From an uncultured Flavobacteriaceae bacterium (GTDB lineage: Bacteria > Bacteroidota > Bacteroidia > Flavobacteriales > Flavobacteriaceae): a stretch of 64,000 nt of DNA. The position numbers and the translations under genes are program-made. Numbering within the stretch: position 1 is the first letter of the stretch; each line of letters opens with the position of its first letter. The stretch is taken from the NCBI GenBank assembly GCA_947498845.1, contig CANMLX010000014.1, forward strand, positions 28,225-92,224, read 5' to 3'. This document shows positions 36,567-44,051 of this stretch, piece after piece. The notes below the pieces were generated by a model. That model was not told the DNA's origin, ran no database searches, and was given only the letters and a program-made list of their open reading frames with translations.

Positions 36567-37544
36567 TTATTTCTTTCGATCAATCACATAATTTACCATA
36601 AGTTCTAGCGATTTTTTATATGGGGAGTCAGGGTAAGTTTTTAGTAATTCTAGAGCTTCGCTTTGGAATGCTTTCATTTTCTCTATAGCATATTCTAAGC
36701 CTCCTTTTTCTTTTACAAAAGCAATCACTTGTTTAACTCGTTTTGTGTTTTTATTATGATTTTTAACGGAGTTAATAAGCCACTTTTTATCTTTTACATT
36801 GGCATTGTTTAGCGTATAGATCAAAGGCAAGGTCATTTTTTGTTCCTTTATATCAATCCCTGTAGGTTTTCCTATTTGCGTATCTCCATAATCAAACAAA
36901 TCATCTTTTATTTGAAATGCCATACCTATAAGTTCTCCAAATTTACGCATGGTTTCTACATGCTTCGAATCTGGTTTTACAGAAGCTGCCCCCAGACCGC
37001 AACAAGCCGCTATTAGTGTTGCTGTTTTTTGTCGAATAATCTCATAATAAACAGCTTCTGTAATATCTAATTTTCGTGCTTTTTCGATCTGTAATAACTC
37101 TCCTTCGCTCATTTCACGAACAGCTATAGAAATGATCTTTAATAAGTCGAAATCGTTATTATCTATAGACAATAATAAGCCTTTAGACAATAAATAATCT
37201 CCTATAAGGACTGCTATTTTATTTTTCCAAAGTGCATTTACCGAAAAGAAACCACGACGTCTATTACTATCATCTACAACATCATCATGCACTAAGGTCG
37301 CTGTATGAATTAACTCAATTACCGAGGCGCCTCGATAGGTGCGTTCACTTACTTCGCCATTAGACACCATTTTAGCTACTAAAAACACAAACATAGGGCG
37401 CATTTGCTTCCCTTTTCTGTTTACTATATAATGGGTAATTCTATTAAGTAAGGCTACTTTACTAGACATTGATAATTGAAACTTTTGTTCGAAAAGTTCC
37501 ATTTCAAAGGCTATAGGTTCTTTTATTTGTTCTACTACTTTCAC
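36567..37544 (-). CDS. ispB: Polyprenyl diphosphate synthase (octaprenyl-type)
   Basis: 325 residues. It condenses isopentenyl diphosphate onto allylic diphosphates to make the long prenyl chain of menaquinone. The first aspartate-rich motif LVHDDVVDDSNRRRG (about 87-101), GKQMRPMFVFL with the substrate-binding lysine and arginine, and the second motif QIKDDLFDYGD (about 211-221) are all present. Start is GTG at 37544, giving MKVVEQIKEPIAFEMELFEQKF. The exact chain length is not deducible from the sequence alone. The rlmN gene lies 23 bases upstream on the same strand. Confidence 0.9.
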   Translation of the reverse strand: MKVVEQIKEPIAFEMELFEQKFQLSMSSKVALLNRITHYIVNRKGKQMRPMFVFLVAKMVSNGEVSERTYRGASVIELIHTATLVHDDVVDDSNRRRGFFSVNALWKNKIAVLIGDYLLSKGLLLSIDNNDFDLLKIISIAVREMSEGELLQIEKARKLDITEAVYYEIIRQKTATLIAACCGLGAASVKPDSKHVETMRKFGELIGMAFQIKDDLFDYGDTQIGKPTGIDIKEQKMTLPLIYTLNNANVKDKKWLINSVKNHNKNTKRVKQVIAFVKEKGGLEYAIEKMKAFQSEALELLKTYPDSPYKKSLELMVNYVIDRKK

Positions 37545-37567
37545 AAAGCTGTAAATATAGTTAATTG

Positions 37568-38608
37568 TTAACTCTTATTAGCTAATTGCCCACAAGCAGC
37601 ATCGATATCTTTCCCCCTACTACGACGTATAGTAACCGTTATATTATTGGCTTCTAGAACATTTTGATACATGTCTATCGCTTCGGATTTTGCTTGTTGA
37701 AATTCACCATCATCAATAGGATTATACTCTATAAGATTGACCTTACTTGGTGCAAACTTGCAAAATTTAACCAAGGCGTCTACATCTTTTCTCTGGTCGT
37801 TAATCCCTTTCCAAACCACATACTCGTATGTGATCCTGTTTTTGGTTTTGGTGTACCAATACTCTAATGCTTCTCTTAAACTTGCTAAGGGAAATGTAGC
37901 ATTAAAAGGCATTATAGATGTTCTTACTTCGTCGATAGCAGAATGTAATGAGACTGCAAGCTTAAACTTTACATTATCGTCTGCCATTTTTTTAATCATT
38001 TTTGGTACACCAGAGGTTGAAACCACAATGCGTTTAGGTGACATCGCTAAACCCTCTGGAGACGTAATTTTATCTATAGCTTCTAAAACGTTTTTATAGT
38101 TCATAAGTGGCTCTCCCATACCCATAAAAACAATATTACTTAAAGGTCTGTTATGGTATAATCTACTTTCGTTATCTATAGCAACCACTTGATCGTAAAT
38201 TTCATCAGGATTGAGATTACGCATACGTTTTAATCGTGCTGTAGCACAAAATCTGCAATCTAAACTACACCCAACCTGACTAGAAACACAGGCTGTGGTT
38301 CGTGTTGCTGTTGGGATTAAAACCGACTCTACTATAAGGTCATCATGCAATCGTACTGCATTTTTTATAGTACCATCGCTACTGCGTTGCATGGTATCTA
38401 CCTGAATGTGGTTTATTACAAAGTTAGCTTCTAACATTTGGCGGGTTTCTTTAGAAATGTTTGTCATTTCCTCGAAACTATGAGCCGATTTTTGCCATAA
38501 CCACTCATAAACTTGATTGCCTCGAAAGGCTTTGTCGCCTTCTTTTACAAAGAATGCTCTTAACTGTTCTTTGGTTAAAGCACGTATATCTTGTTTTGTT
38601 GTACTCAT
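37568..38608 (-). CDS. rlmN: 23S rRNA (adenine2503-C2)-methyltransferase, also acting on tRNA
   Basis: 346 residues, a radical SAM enzyme. The cluster-binding CX3CX2C is in VGCSLDCRFCATARLKRMRN (about 110-128). The second essential cysteine, which forms the methylated intermediate, is in DIDAACGQL near residue 339, and the first is in ACVSSQVGC. NIVFMGMGEPLMNYKNVLEAI and RIVVSTSGVPKMI are typical family blocks. It methylates C2 of A2503 in 23S rRNA and A37 in some tRNAs. It is followed by the prenyl synthase gene in the same direction. Confidence 0.95.
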   Translation of the reverse strand: MSTTKQDIRALTKEQLRAFFVKEGDKAFRGNQVYEWLWQKSAHSFEEMTNISKETRQMLEANFVINHIQVDTMQRSSDGTIKNAVRLHDDLIVESVLIPTATRTTACVSSQVGCSLDCRFCATARLKRMRNLNPDEIYDQVVAIDNESRLYHNRPLSNIVFMGMGEPLMNYKNVLEAIDKITSPEGLAMSPKRIVVSTSGVPKMIKKMADDNVKFKLAVSLHSAIDEVRTSIMPFNATFPLASLREALEYWYTKTKNRITYEYVVWKGINDQRKDVDALVKFCKFAPSKVNLIEYNPIDDGEFQQAKSEAIDMYQNVLEANNITVTIRRSRGKDIDAACGQLANKS

Positions 38609-38931
38609 TTTATGGTTACAAAAATAGTGAACCCTTTCTCTAATACCAGTTATAATTATCGAATTAACTTGATTTCGATTATTATTGTTATGATTTTCAG
38701 ATGCTTAAATTGAAAAACAATAAAATATCTCCTTGAGTATTACTGAAAATCAAAATATATTTTGATTTGAAAGTAGCAAGTGACACTTGTCGAAAGGTAT
38801 TTAAAAGATTATAATTTTGATTAGGTTTCGACTGCGCTCAACCTGACAGCAACTAATTTATTAATATTCATATTTTTAATGAGCAAATTTTTAATCAAAC
38901 TCAGATTAATTACGTATAATAAGCCTAAATT

Positions 38932-39050
38932 GCATTAGGGATTGCAACGACATCCTTTTAAAGTGCTTTTTAGCACAAGAAAGATATAGTGGAAAGCCCG
39001 ACCCCTTGCGGGTAATGCCCAAGAAAAAAGCCCCGTAAAAAACAGGGCTT
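38932..39050 (+). ncRNA. Candidate conserved structured RNA downstream of queA
   Basis: The segment reads GGGATTGCAACGACATCC, a GTGC-TTTTTA-GCAC hairpin, AAAGATATAGTGGAAAGCCC, and an ACCC-CTTGC-GGGT hairpin, followed by a terminator-like stem (39029-39050) with T run. I recall closely similar wording recurring in intergenic regions of many Flavobacteriaceae. Strand is chosen from the order of hairpins and T tract. It could be a dispersed repeat rather than an RNA gene. Confidence 0.4.
39029..39050. terminator. Terminator after queA, possibly bidirectional
   Basis: AAGCCC and GGGCTT arms with a mismatch then G/C pair, loop TAAAAAA. On the minus strand TTTTTTCTT follows; on the plus strand AAATTTTTTAT follows. 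It sits eight bases beyond the queA stop codon. Confidence 0.65.
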
Positions 39051-39057
39051 AAATTTT

Positions 39058-40107
39058 TTATAAGATTAACATGGCATCGCCATAGCTATAAAACTTATAT
39101 TTTTCTTTTACAGCTTCCTCGTAGGCTTTCATTATAAAGTCATGACCTGCAAAAGCCGAAACCATCATTAATAATGTTGATTTTGGTGTATGAAAATTAG
39201 TTACCATACAATTGGCTATGCTAAAATCGTATGGAGGAAAAATAAATTTATTTGTCCATCCTTCCATTTCGTTTAATCTCCCGCTAGATGACACCGAACT
39301 TTCTATAGTACGCATTGCTGTTGTTCCAACTGCACAAACACGCTTTTTAGTTTGTATTCCAGTATTTATTGCATTTACAGCTTCTGGACCAATAAATATT
39401 TCTTCGCTATCCATTTTGTGCTTAGATAAATCTTCTACCTCTACTGGGTTAAAAGTACCTAATCCTACATGTAGTGTTACTTCTGCAAAGTTTACACCTT
39501 TAATTTCTAAGCGTTTTAATAAATGTCTTGAAAAGTGTAATCCTGCTGTTGGGGCAGCTACAGCGCCTTCATTTTTTGCAAAAATAGTTTGGTAGCGCTC
39601 TTCATCTTGAGGCTCTACTTCTCTTTTAATATATTTAGGTAATGGTGTTTGCCCTAACTCTCTTAATTTTTTTCTAAATTCTTGGTAAGAACCATCAAAT
39701 AAAAAGCGTAGTGTACGTCCTCTGGATGTTGTATTATCTATAACCTCGGCTACCAAAGTCTCATCTTCTCCAAAGTACAATTTGTTACCAATTCTTATTT
39801 TTCTCGCCGGATCTACTAAAACATCCCAAAGACGTTGTTCTTCGTTTAATTCTCTTAATAAGAACACCTCTATTCTTGCCCCAGTTTTTTCTTTATTACC
39901 ATATAATCTGGCAGGAAATACTTTGGTATTATTCAAGATCATCACATCATCTGCATCAAAATAATTTATTAGATCTTTAAATTGCTTATGTTCAATAGTT
40001 TGCTCTTTTCTATTTAAAACCATTAAACGCGACTCATCTCTATTTTCTGACGGGTATTCTGCTAATAATTCATTTGGTAAATCGAAGCCAAAGTTTGATA
40101 ATTTCAT
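39058..40107 (-). CDS. queA: tRNA preQ1(34) S-adenosylmethionine ribosyltransferase-isomerase
   Basis: 349 residues, the family length. QueA transfers ribose from SAM to preQ1 in tRNA, forming epoxyqueuosine. Visible marks are [24 protein letters not shown] at the start, [22 protein letters not shown] (about 63-84), [10 protein letters not shown] (about 183-192), [12 protein letters not shown], and [16 protein letters not shown] (about 301-316). No other queuosine gene is nearby. A strong hairpin lies about 22 bases before the ATG. Confidence 0.95.
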   Translation of the reverse strand: MKLSNFGFDLPNELLAEYPSENRDESRLMVLNRKEQTIEHKQFKDLINYFDADDVMILNNTKVFPARLYGNKEKTGARIEVFLLRELNEEQRLWDVLVDPARKIRIGNKLYFGEDETLVAEVIDNTTSRGRTLRFLFDGSYQEFRKKLRELGQTPLPKYIKREVEPQDEERYQTIFAKNEGAVAAPTAGLHFSRHLLKRLEIKGVNFAEVTLHVGLGTFNPVEVEDLSKHKMDSEEIFIGPEAVNAINTGIQTKKRVCAVGTTAMRTIESSVSSSGRLNEMEGWTNKFIFPPYDFSIANCMVTNFHTPKSTLLMMVSAFAGHDFIMKAYEEAVKEKYKFYSYGDAMLIL

Positions 40108-40129
40108 CTGTTTATTTTTATTGTTTTTT

Positions 40130-40149
40130 AAAGGTCATATGTGACCTTT
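40130..40149 (-). promoter_or_regulatory. Leader hairpin just upstream of queA
   Basis: AAAGGTCATATGTGACCTTT: eight-base perfect arms around TATG, followed on the minus strand by AAAAAACAATAAAAATAAACAG and the queA ATG. The position suits control of translation or an operator. Role is inference. Confidence 0.45.
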
Positions 40150-40150
40150 G

Positions 40151-40198
40151 ATGTTAAAAATAATCATTCCGCTGAATGTTAATAATTATTTTTAACAT
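40151..40198 (-). promoter_or_regulatory. Perfect 14-bp inverted repeat between aroA and queA
   Basis: ATGTTAAAAATAAT and ATTATTTTTAACAT flank a 20-base spacer. It may be a regulatory structure of the queA leader or a weak end of the aroA transcript. It directly abuts the smaller hairpin. Confidence 0.45.
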
Positions 40199-40410
40199 GT
40201 CGGTTTCATGTGTTTAAAATTTTTTGATTTCTGAATGTTCAAAAAAAATTTAATACATCCAGTAACTCACATAGATTTTAATTATTTCTCTTTACTAATT
40301 AGAAATAATTAAAATTTATGTTCGTTTCATCTGTAAGTTTTAATATTTGATTTTGCAAAGTTGCAAATATACAATCTCAACATAGGGGTTGTCAAGTAAA
40401 TAAACGATTA

Positions 40411-41634
40411 TTATTCTGTTATTTTAAATCCTATAGATTTTAAATCTTCCCAGAATGCGGGGTAACTCTTAGATACTACCATTGCATCTTGTATAACAAT
40501 TGGTGCTTTTAAGGCTATTGGCGCGAATGCCATTGCCATTCTATGATCGTTATAAGTGGCTATAGACACCATAGGTTTTATTTCTTTTGATGTAGATAAA
40601 TGCAATGATTTGTCTGTTATTGCAACACGACCTCCCAGTTTTTCAATCTCTGTTTTTAAAGCCACCAGTCTATCGGTTTCTTTAATTTTTAATGTATGTA
40701 ACCCTAAAAGATCACAAGAAACACCTAGAGTAAAACAAGTTACTGCTATGGTTTGTGCTATATCTGGCGCATTTTTTAAATCTAAGTTAAGATGCTCTAA
40801 TACCTCTTTTTCTTTTTTAAGTGTTAATGTGTTTTCTCCAAAAGAAACACTTACACCAAAATGTTTGTATATATCTATTAAACACGAATCTCCTTGTAGT
40901 GAGTTTTGCTTGTAAGATGATATGGTTATTTCTGTTCCAATAGCACTAATGGCTACTATACTAAAATAATAGGAGGCTGATGACCAATCGGACTCTACGG
41001 TTAAGGTTTTGGGTTTTGGGTTTTGGGTTGCTGGTAATACTTTTATTGTATTATCTTTAAACGACGTTTCTATACCTATCTCGTTTAACAGGCTTAACGT
41101 CATGTTTATATAGGGCACAGAAGTTATTTCTCCTTCTAAAGTGAGTTCAATACCATTTTCTAGCTTAGATGCTATTAATAATAATGCCGAAATATATTGA
41201 CTGCTTACATTCGCCTTTAAAGCTACTTTGTTTTTTGTTAGCTTTTTTCCTTTTAGCTTAATTGGGGGATAACCTTCGTTTTCTAAATAACTTATTTCTG
41301 CTCCCAATTCTTTTAATGCTTCTACTAGTATTTTTATGGGACGCTCTTTCATACGTTTTGAGCCTGTTAAAATGGTTTCTCGTCCTTCTTTAACAGAGAA
41401 ATAAGCAGTTAAAAAGCGCATTGCTGTTCCTGCATGGTGAATATCCACCAATTCTTCATTAGAACTTAATGCTTTAGTCATTAAATTACTATCGTCGGAA
41501 TTTGATACATTTTTTAAATCAAATTGCGGGAACAATGCTTGTAGTAACAATAATCTATTGGACTCACTTTTTGATCCTGTTATTTCTATTGATGATGTTT
41601 TATGTATTGATGATTGGTGAAGTGTGATAGCCAT
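40411..41634 (-). CDS. aroA: 3-phosphoshikimate 1-carboxyvinyltransferase (EPSP synthase)
   Basis: 407 residues, slightly shorter than E. coli AroA. It joins phosphoenolpyruvate to shikimate 3-phosphate in aromatic amino-acid synthesis. Visible blocks are ITGSKSESNRLLLLQALFP (about 18-36), HAGTAMRFLTAYF (about 65-77), SSQYISALLLIA, VESDWSSASYYFS (about 213-225), LKIKETDRLVALKTE, and YNDHRMAMAFAPIAL (about 358-372). A 7-bp tandem repeat (41005-41029) encodes the QNPKPKT linker before VESDWSS. It is separated from the MazG-like gene by a terminator. Confidence 0.94.
   Translation of the reverse strand: MAITLHQSSIHKTSSIEITGSKSESNRLLLLQALFPQFDLKNVSNSDDSNLMTKALSSNEELVDIHHAGTAMRFLTAYFSVKEGRETILTGSKRMKERPIKILVEALKELGAEISYLENEGYPPIKLKGKKLTKNKVALKANVSSQYISALLLIASKLENGIELTLEGEITSVPYINMTLSLLNEIGIETSFKDNTIKVLPATQNPKPKTLTVESDWSSASYYFSIVAISAIGTEITISSYKQNSLQGDSCLIDIYKHFGVSVSFGENTLTLKKEKEVLEHLNLDLKNAPDIAQTIAVTCFTLGVSCDLLGLHTLKIKETDRLVALKTEIEKLGGRVAITDKSLHLSTSKEIKPMVSIATYNDHRMAMAFAPIALKAPIVIQDAMVVSKSYPAFWEDLKSIGFKITE
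41005..41029. repeat. 7-bp tandem repeat inside aroA, 3.6 copies
   Basis: The unit GGTTTTG (CCAAAAC on the coding strand) is repeated in the stretch encoding residues about 202-210. A gain or loss of one unit would shift the aroA frame. Confidence 0.8.
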
Positions 41635-41645
41635 TGTATAGTATT

Positions 41646-41672
41646 AAAAAACGCTTCTAAAATTAAAAGCGT
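41646..41672 (-). terminator. Terminator between the MazG-like gene and aroA
   Basis: On the minus strand: GACGCTTTTAATTTTAGAAGCG followed by TTTTTT. The ACGCTT/AAGCGT stem is short. It sits about 50 bases past the MazG-like stop codon and 12 bases before the aroA start. Confidence 0.5.
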
Positions 41673-41721
41673 CAAAGATACTTATAAATTACGAACTCAT
41701 TTTGACTTTTTATTTTTAGTT

Positions 41722-42048
41722 CTACTTTAATTTTTGATTATTGTGGTGCCTATCATGATCTCTTTTCCCTTTTTTGTCCATACGTTTATCGAAAGCTTTT
41801 TGTAAATCTACGTCTGTTTGATTGGCTAGACATAAAACTACAAATAACACATCGGCTAATTCTTCTCCTAAATCTTTATCCTTGTCACTTTCTTTTTCAC
41901 TTTGTTCTCCATAGCGACGTGCAATAATTCTAGCTACTTCTCCAACTTCTTCTGTAAGTTGTGCCATATTGGTTAACTCATTAAAGTAACGTACTCCATG
42001 TTCGTTAATCCAATTATCTACGGCTTTTTGTGCGTTTTTTATATCCAT
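41722..42048 (-). CDS. MazG-like nucleotide pyrophosphohydrolase
   Basis: 108 residues of the all-alpha NTP-PPase superfamily. The metal-binding pattern is visible: QLTEEVGEVARIIARRY (EEVGE, about 29-45) and DLGEELADVLFVVLCLANQ (ELADVLF with E and D ligands, about 61-79). The C-terminus is basic and His-rich (KKGKRDHDRHHNNQKLK). Such enzymes hydrolyse non-canonical or excess NTPs. The start ATG shares one base with the stop of the preceding DUF3857 gene, so they are translationally coupled. Confidence 0.88.
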   Translation of the reverse strand: MDIKNAQKAVDNWINEHGVRYFNELTNMAQLTEEVGEVARIIARRYGEQSEKESDKDKDLGEELADVLFVVLCLANQTDVDLQKAFDKRMDKKGKRDHDRHHNNQKLK

Positions 42049-44048
42049 TATTGTTTTGTTAATACGACTTGCTCGTTTTGTGTTTCTATAATGCTACTAA
42101 AATAAGCTTTTACAGCATCATAATACATTGGGGGGATTATTGAAGTGTTAATTTTAGAATCTGCAATAAGTTGAATGATTTGACCTTTAACACCTATTCT
42201 GTATGAAAAATCACCTAAATTATCTGGTAGCTTTAAAATTTTAGACTCAGGAATTGATTCTACCTTGTATCCTTCAGGAATTTTTATGGTATACCTATAA
42301 ATATCTCTATATGGATATCCAAAATCTATGGGAAACTCTCGTTTTTCTAACTTAAAAGGATTTTCCTTTTCTTTTAGAAAAAATAATGGCGATAAAAATA
42401 TTTTATCGTTAATTACATCTGCTTGCCCATCCATAACAAACTCACAATTTTCTGTAATTGGTTTGTAAGGGTTTAAATTATCTAAAACTTCAAGATTAGA
42501 TACCTCAATACCTTTATATTTACTTTCTACTTTCTCTAAGTATTCTTCTTTACTTACGCTATTATAGGAATACCTGTAATTCATTGCTCCATTACTAGTT
42601 TTAGAGGAACGCATAGCTCCATTTATTCGGCCTTGTTCATCCAATTCTATAGATAATGATACTGTATTTGTAGATTTTTCTTTAGGGTATAAATCCACAA
42701 ACGCTGAGCTTCCTGATTTTCTAACGATACGTCCCTTCCAATTTAAGGCTCTAAAAGGTAATACATTTGGAGTTGCATGTCTGCTTGTTGCATCCAATAA
42801 TACTATATTATCAAGCACTTCTACACCACATATCACATAATTATAACCTTCTCTTGTTGGAAAAACAGGAATACCATGACTTCTGGTACTCACCAAAATA
42901 GGATTAGCATCAAGTCCAGCATAACGCAACATTGATGTTAACATTAAATTTATGTCTGCAACATTTCCTGTATGATTTTTGTATGCTTTTTTCACATCAC
43001 TTGGGTAAATACCATAATAATTATTCCATTGTACTTTAGATTTTACATAATCAAAAATTAGCATCATTCGTTTTTTAGGGTCATTTTCTCCAGAGATAAT
43101 TTTATCAATACCTGTCTCAAAGTAACCAGTTTTTTTTAATTCTTCCCCAAAACTGGAACTCTTATATATTTTTTTAACAACATCATCCCATGTTGTTGTA
43201 TAATACTTAAGAGAAGAATGAGGAAACTTAGTAAATGAAAGTTCATATCTAGCTCCAGCGCGATAATTTCGCATACTATTAACATATGGTTCTCTTTTTA
43301 ATGCAGGCACATTAGATAAACTATAATTGTGAATATTTTCTATAAAATCTACTTTGCTATTATTATACGTGGTAGTAGTAATACTTCCGGTACTTCTACT
43401 CTTATTTACAAAAGCAATACTACCATTTTTAGTTGTTTTCTTTGGAATTACATTCAAATACCCTTTAGTATTAACTTTAAAATTAAAGTACTCTGGCGCT
43501 CTAAAATTGGCTTCCAACTTCTTAATTGGAATACTATATTGAAATTGATATTCATTTATATGAGTAAAAAAAGGAGATGAAATTTGGTATTTATATTCCA
43601 ATACAGAGCCCTCTTTAACATTAGGCAATGTAAATTTTGTTTGGTTATAGTATTTGTTAACCTTTTCTTTAAAAATACCTCCTTTTTCTAACTTAGTAGC
43701 TTCTACTTTACCATTAACTAAATTGTAAACGTTCCCTTTTAAACCATAAATACTTTCCTCATCACTAGAACCTTTGTATGTAGTAATAGCTTTTGTTGCA
43801 TATCTTAAACCGTCCTTATTATAAATTTTAATGCGTTCATGCACTTTTGTTATAAGAACAAAACCTTCGTTTTGATTGTACTCAAAAAAAGATGTTCTGT
43901 ACTTATACAAATATGCTGCGTTAGCAGAAGCGTCTAAACTACAAGATTGCTCTTCTAACTCTTCTTTTGAGACTTTTCCAAATTTATAATTTTGCGCTGT
44001 TAATGAAATACTTATTAAAAAAAGTATAATTGCCCCCTTAACTTTCAT
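42048..44048 (-). CDS. DUF3857 protein with degenerate transglutaminase-like domain
   Basis: 666 residues. Signal peptide (IILFLISISLTAQ), DUF3857 beta domain (about 45-250), transglutaminase-like core (about 300-430), then DUF3858-type C-terminal beta region. In the core the segment aligned with the catalytic cysteine reads TGNVADINLMLTSMLRYAG, with Val where the active paralogue downstream in this list (44052-45962) has Cys. The usual histidine position reads GYNYVICG, so catalysis is probably lost; LLDAT retains the Asp. It may be a binding or structural protein in the periplasm. It lies three bases after the paralogous gene. Confidence 0.85.
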   Translation of the reverse strand: MKVKGAIILFLISISLTAQNYKFGKVSKEELEEQSCSLDASANAAYLYKYRTSFFEYNQNEGFVLITKVHERIKIYNKDGLRYATKAITTYKGSSDEESIYGLKGNVYNLVNGKVEATKLEKGGIFKEKVNKYYNQTKFTLPNVKEGSVLEYKYQISSPFFTHINEYQFQYSIPIKKLEANFRAPEYFNFKVNTKGYLNVIPKKTTKNGSIAFVNKSRSTGSITTTTYNNSKVDFIENIHNYSLSNVPALKREPYVNSMRNYRAGARYELSFTKFPHSSLKYYTTTWDDVVKKIYKSSSFGEELKKTGYFETGIDKIISGENDPKKRMMLIFDYVKSKVQWNNYYGIYPSDVKKAYKNHTGNVADINLMLTSMLRYAGLDANPILVSTRSHGIPVFPTREGYNYVICGVEVLDNIVLLDATSRHATPNVLPFRALNWKGRIVRKSGSSAFVDLYPKEKSTNTVSLSIELDEQGRINGAMRSSKTSNGAMNYRYSYNSVSKEEYLEKVESKYKGIEVSNLEVLDNLNPYKPITENCEFVMDGQADVINDKIFLSPLFFLKEKENPFKLEKREFPIDFGYPYRDIYRYTIKIPEGYKVESIPESKILKLPDNLGDFSYRIGVKGQIIQLIADSKINTSIIPPMYYDAVKAYFSSIIETQNEQVVLTKQ

Positions 44049-44051
44049 TTA

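Larger units (their letters stand above)
38609..39057. other. Intergenic region with repeats and candidate RNA
   Basis: About 450 bp between rlmN and queA. It holds AT-rich sequence, an eroded segment with TTTCGACTGCGCTCAACCTG (38825-38845), and the candidate structured RNA at 38932-39020 ending in the terminator. No protein gene is supported. Confidence 0.6.
40108..40410. other. Intergenic region between aroA and queA
   Basis: Holds two strong inverted repeats (40130-40149 and 40151-40198) close to queA. The remaining 200 bases are AT-rich with nothing recognisable. Confidence 0.6.

Noticed and set aside
38643..38800. Another ATACC...GGTAT segment of 158 bp
   Set aside because: The ends match the family signature but the arms are not inverse copies of each other, so it is probably coincidence.
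40108..40200. preQ1 riboswitch upstream of queA
   Set aside because: No match to the preQ1-I pattern was found; only simple inverted repeats are present.
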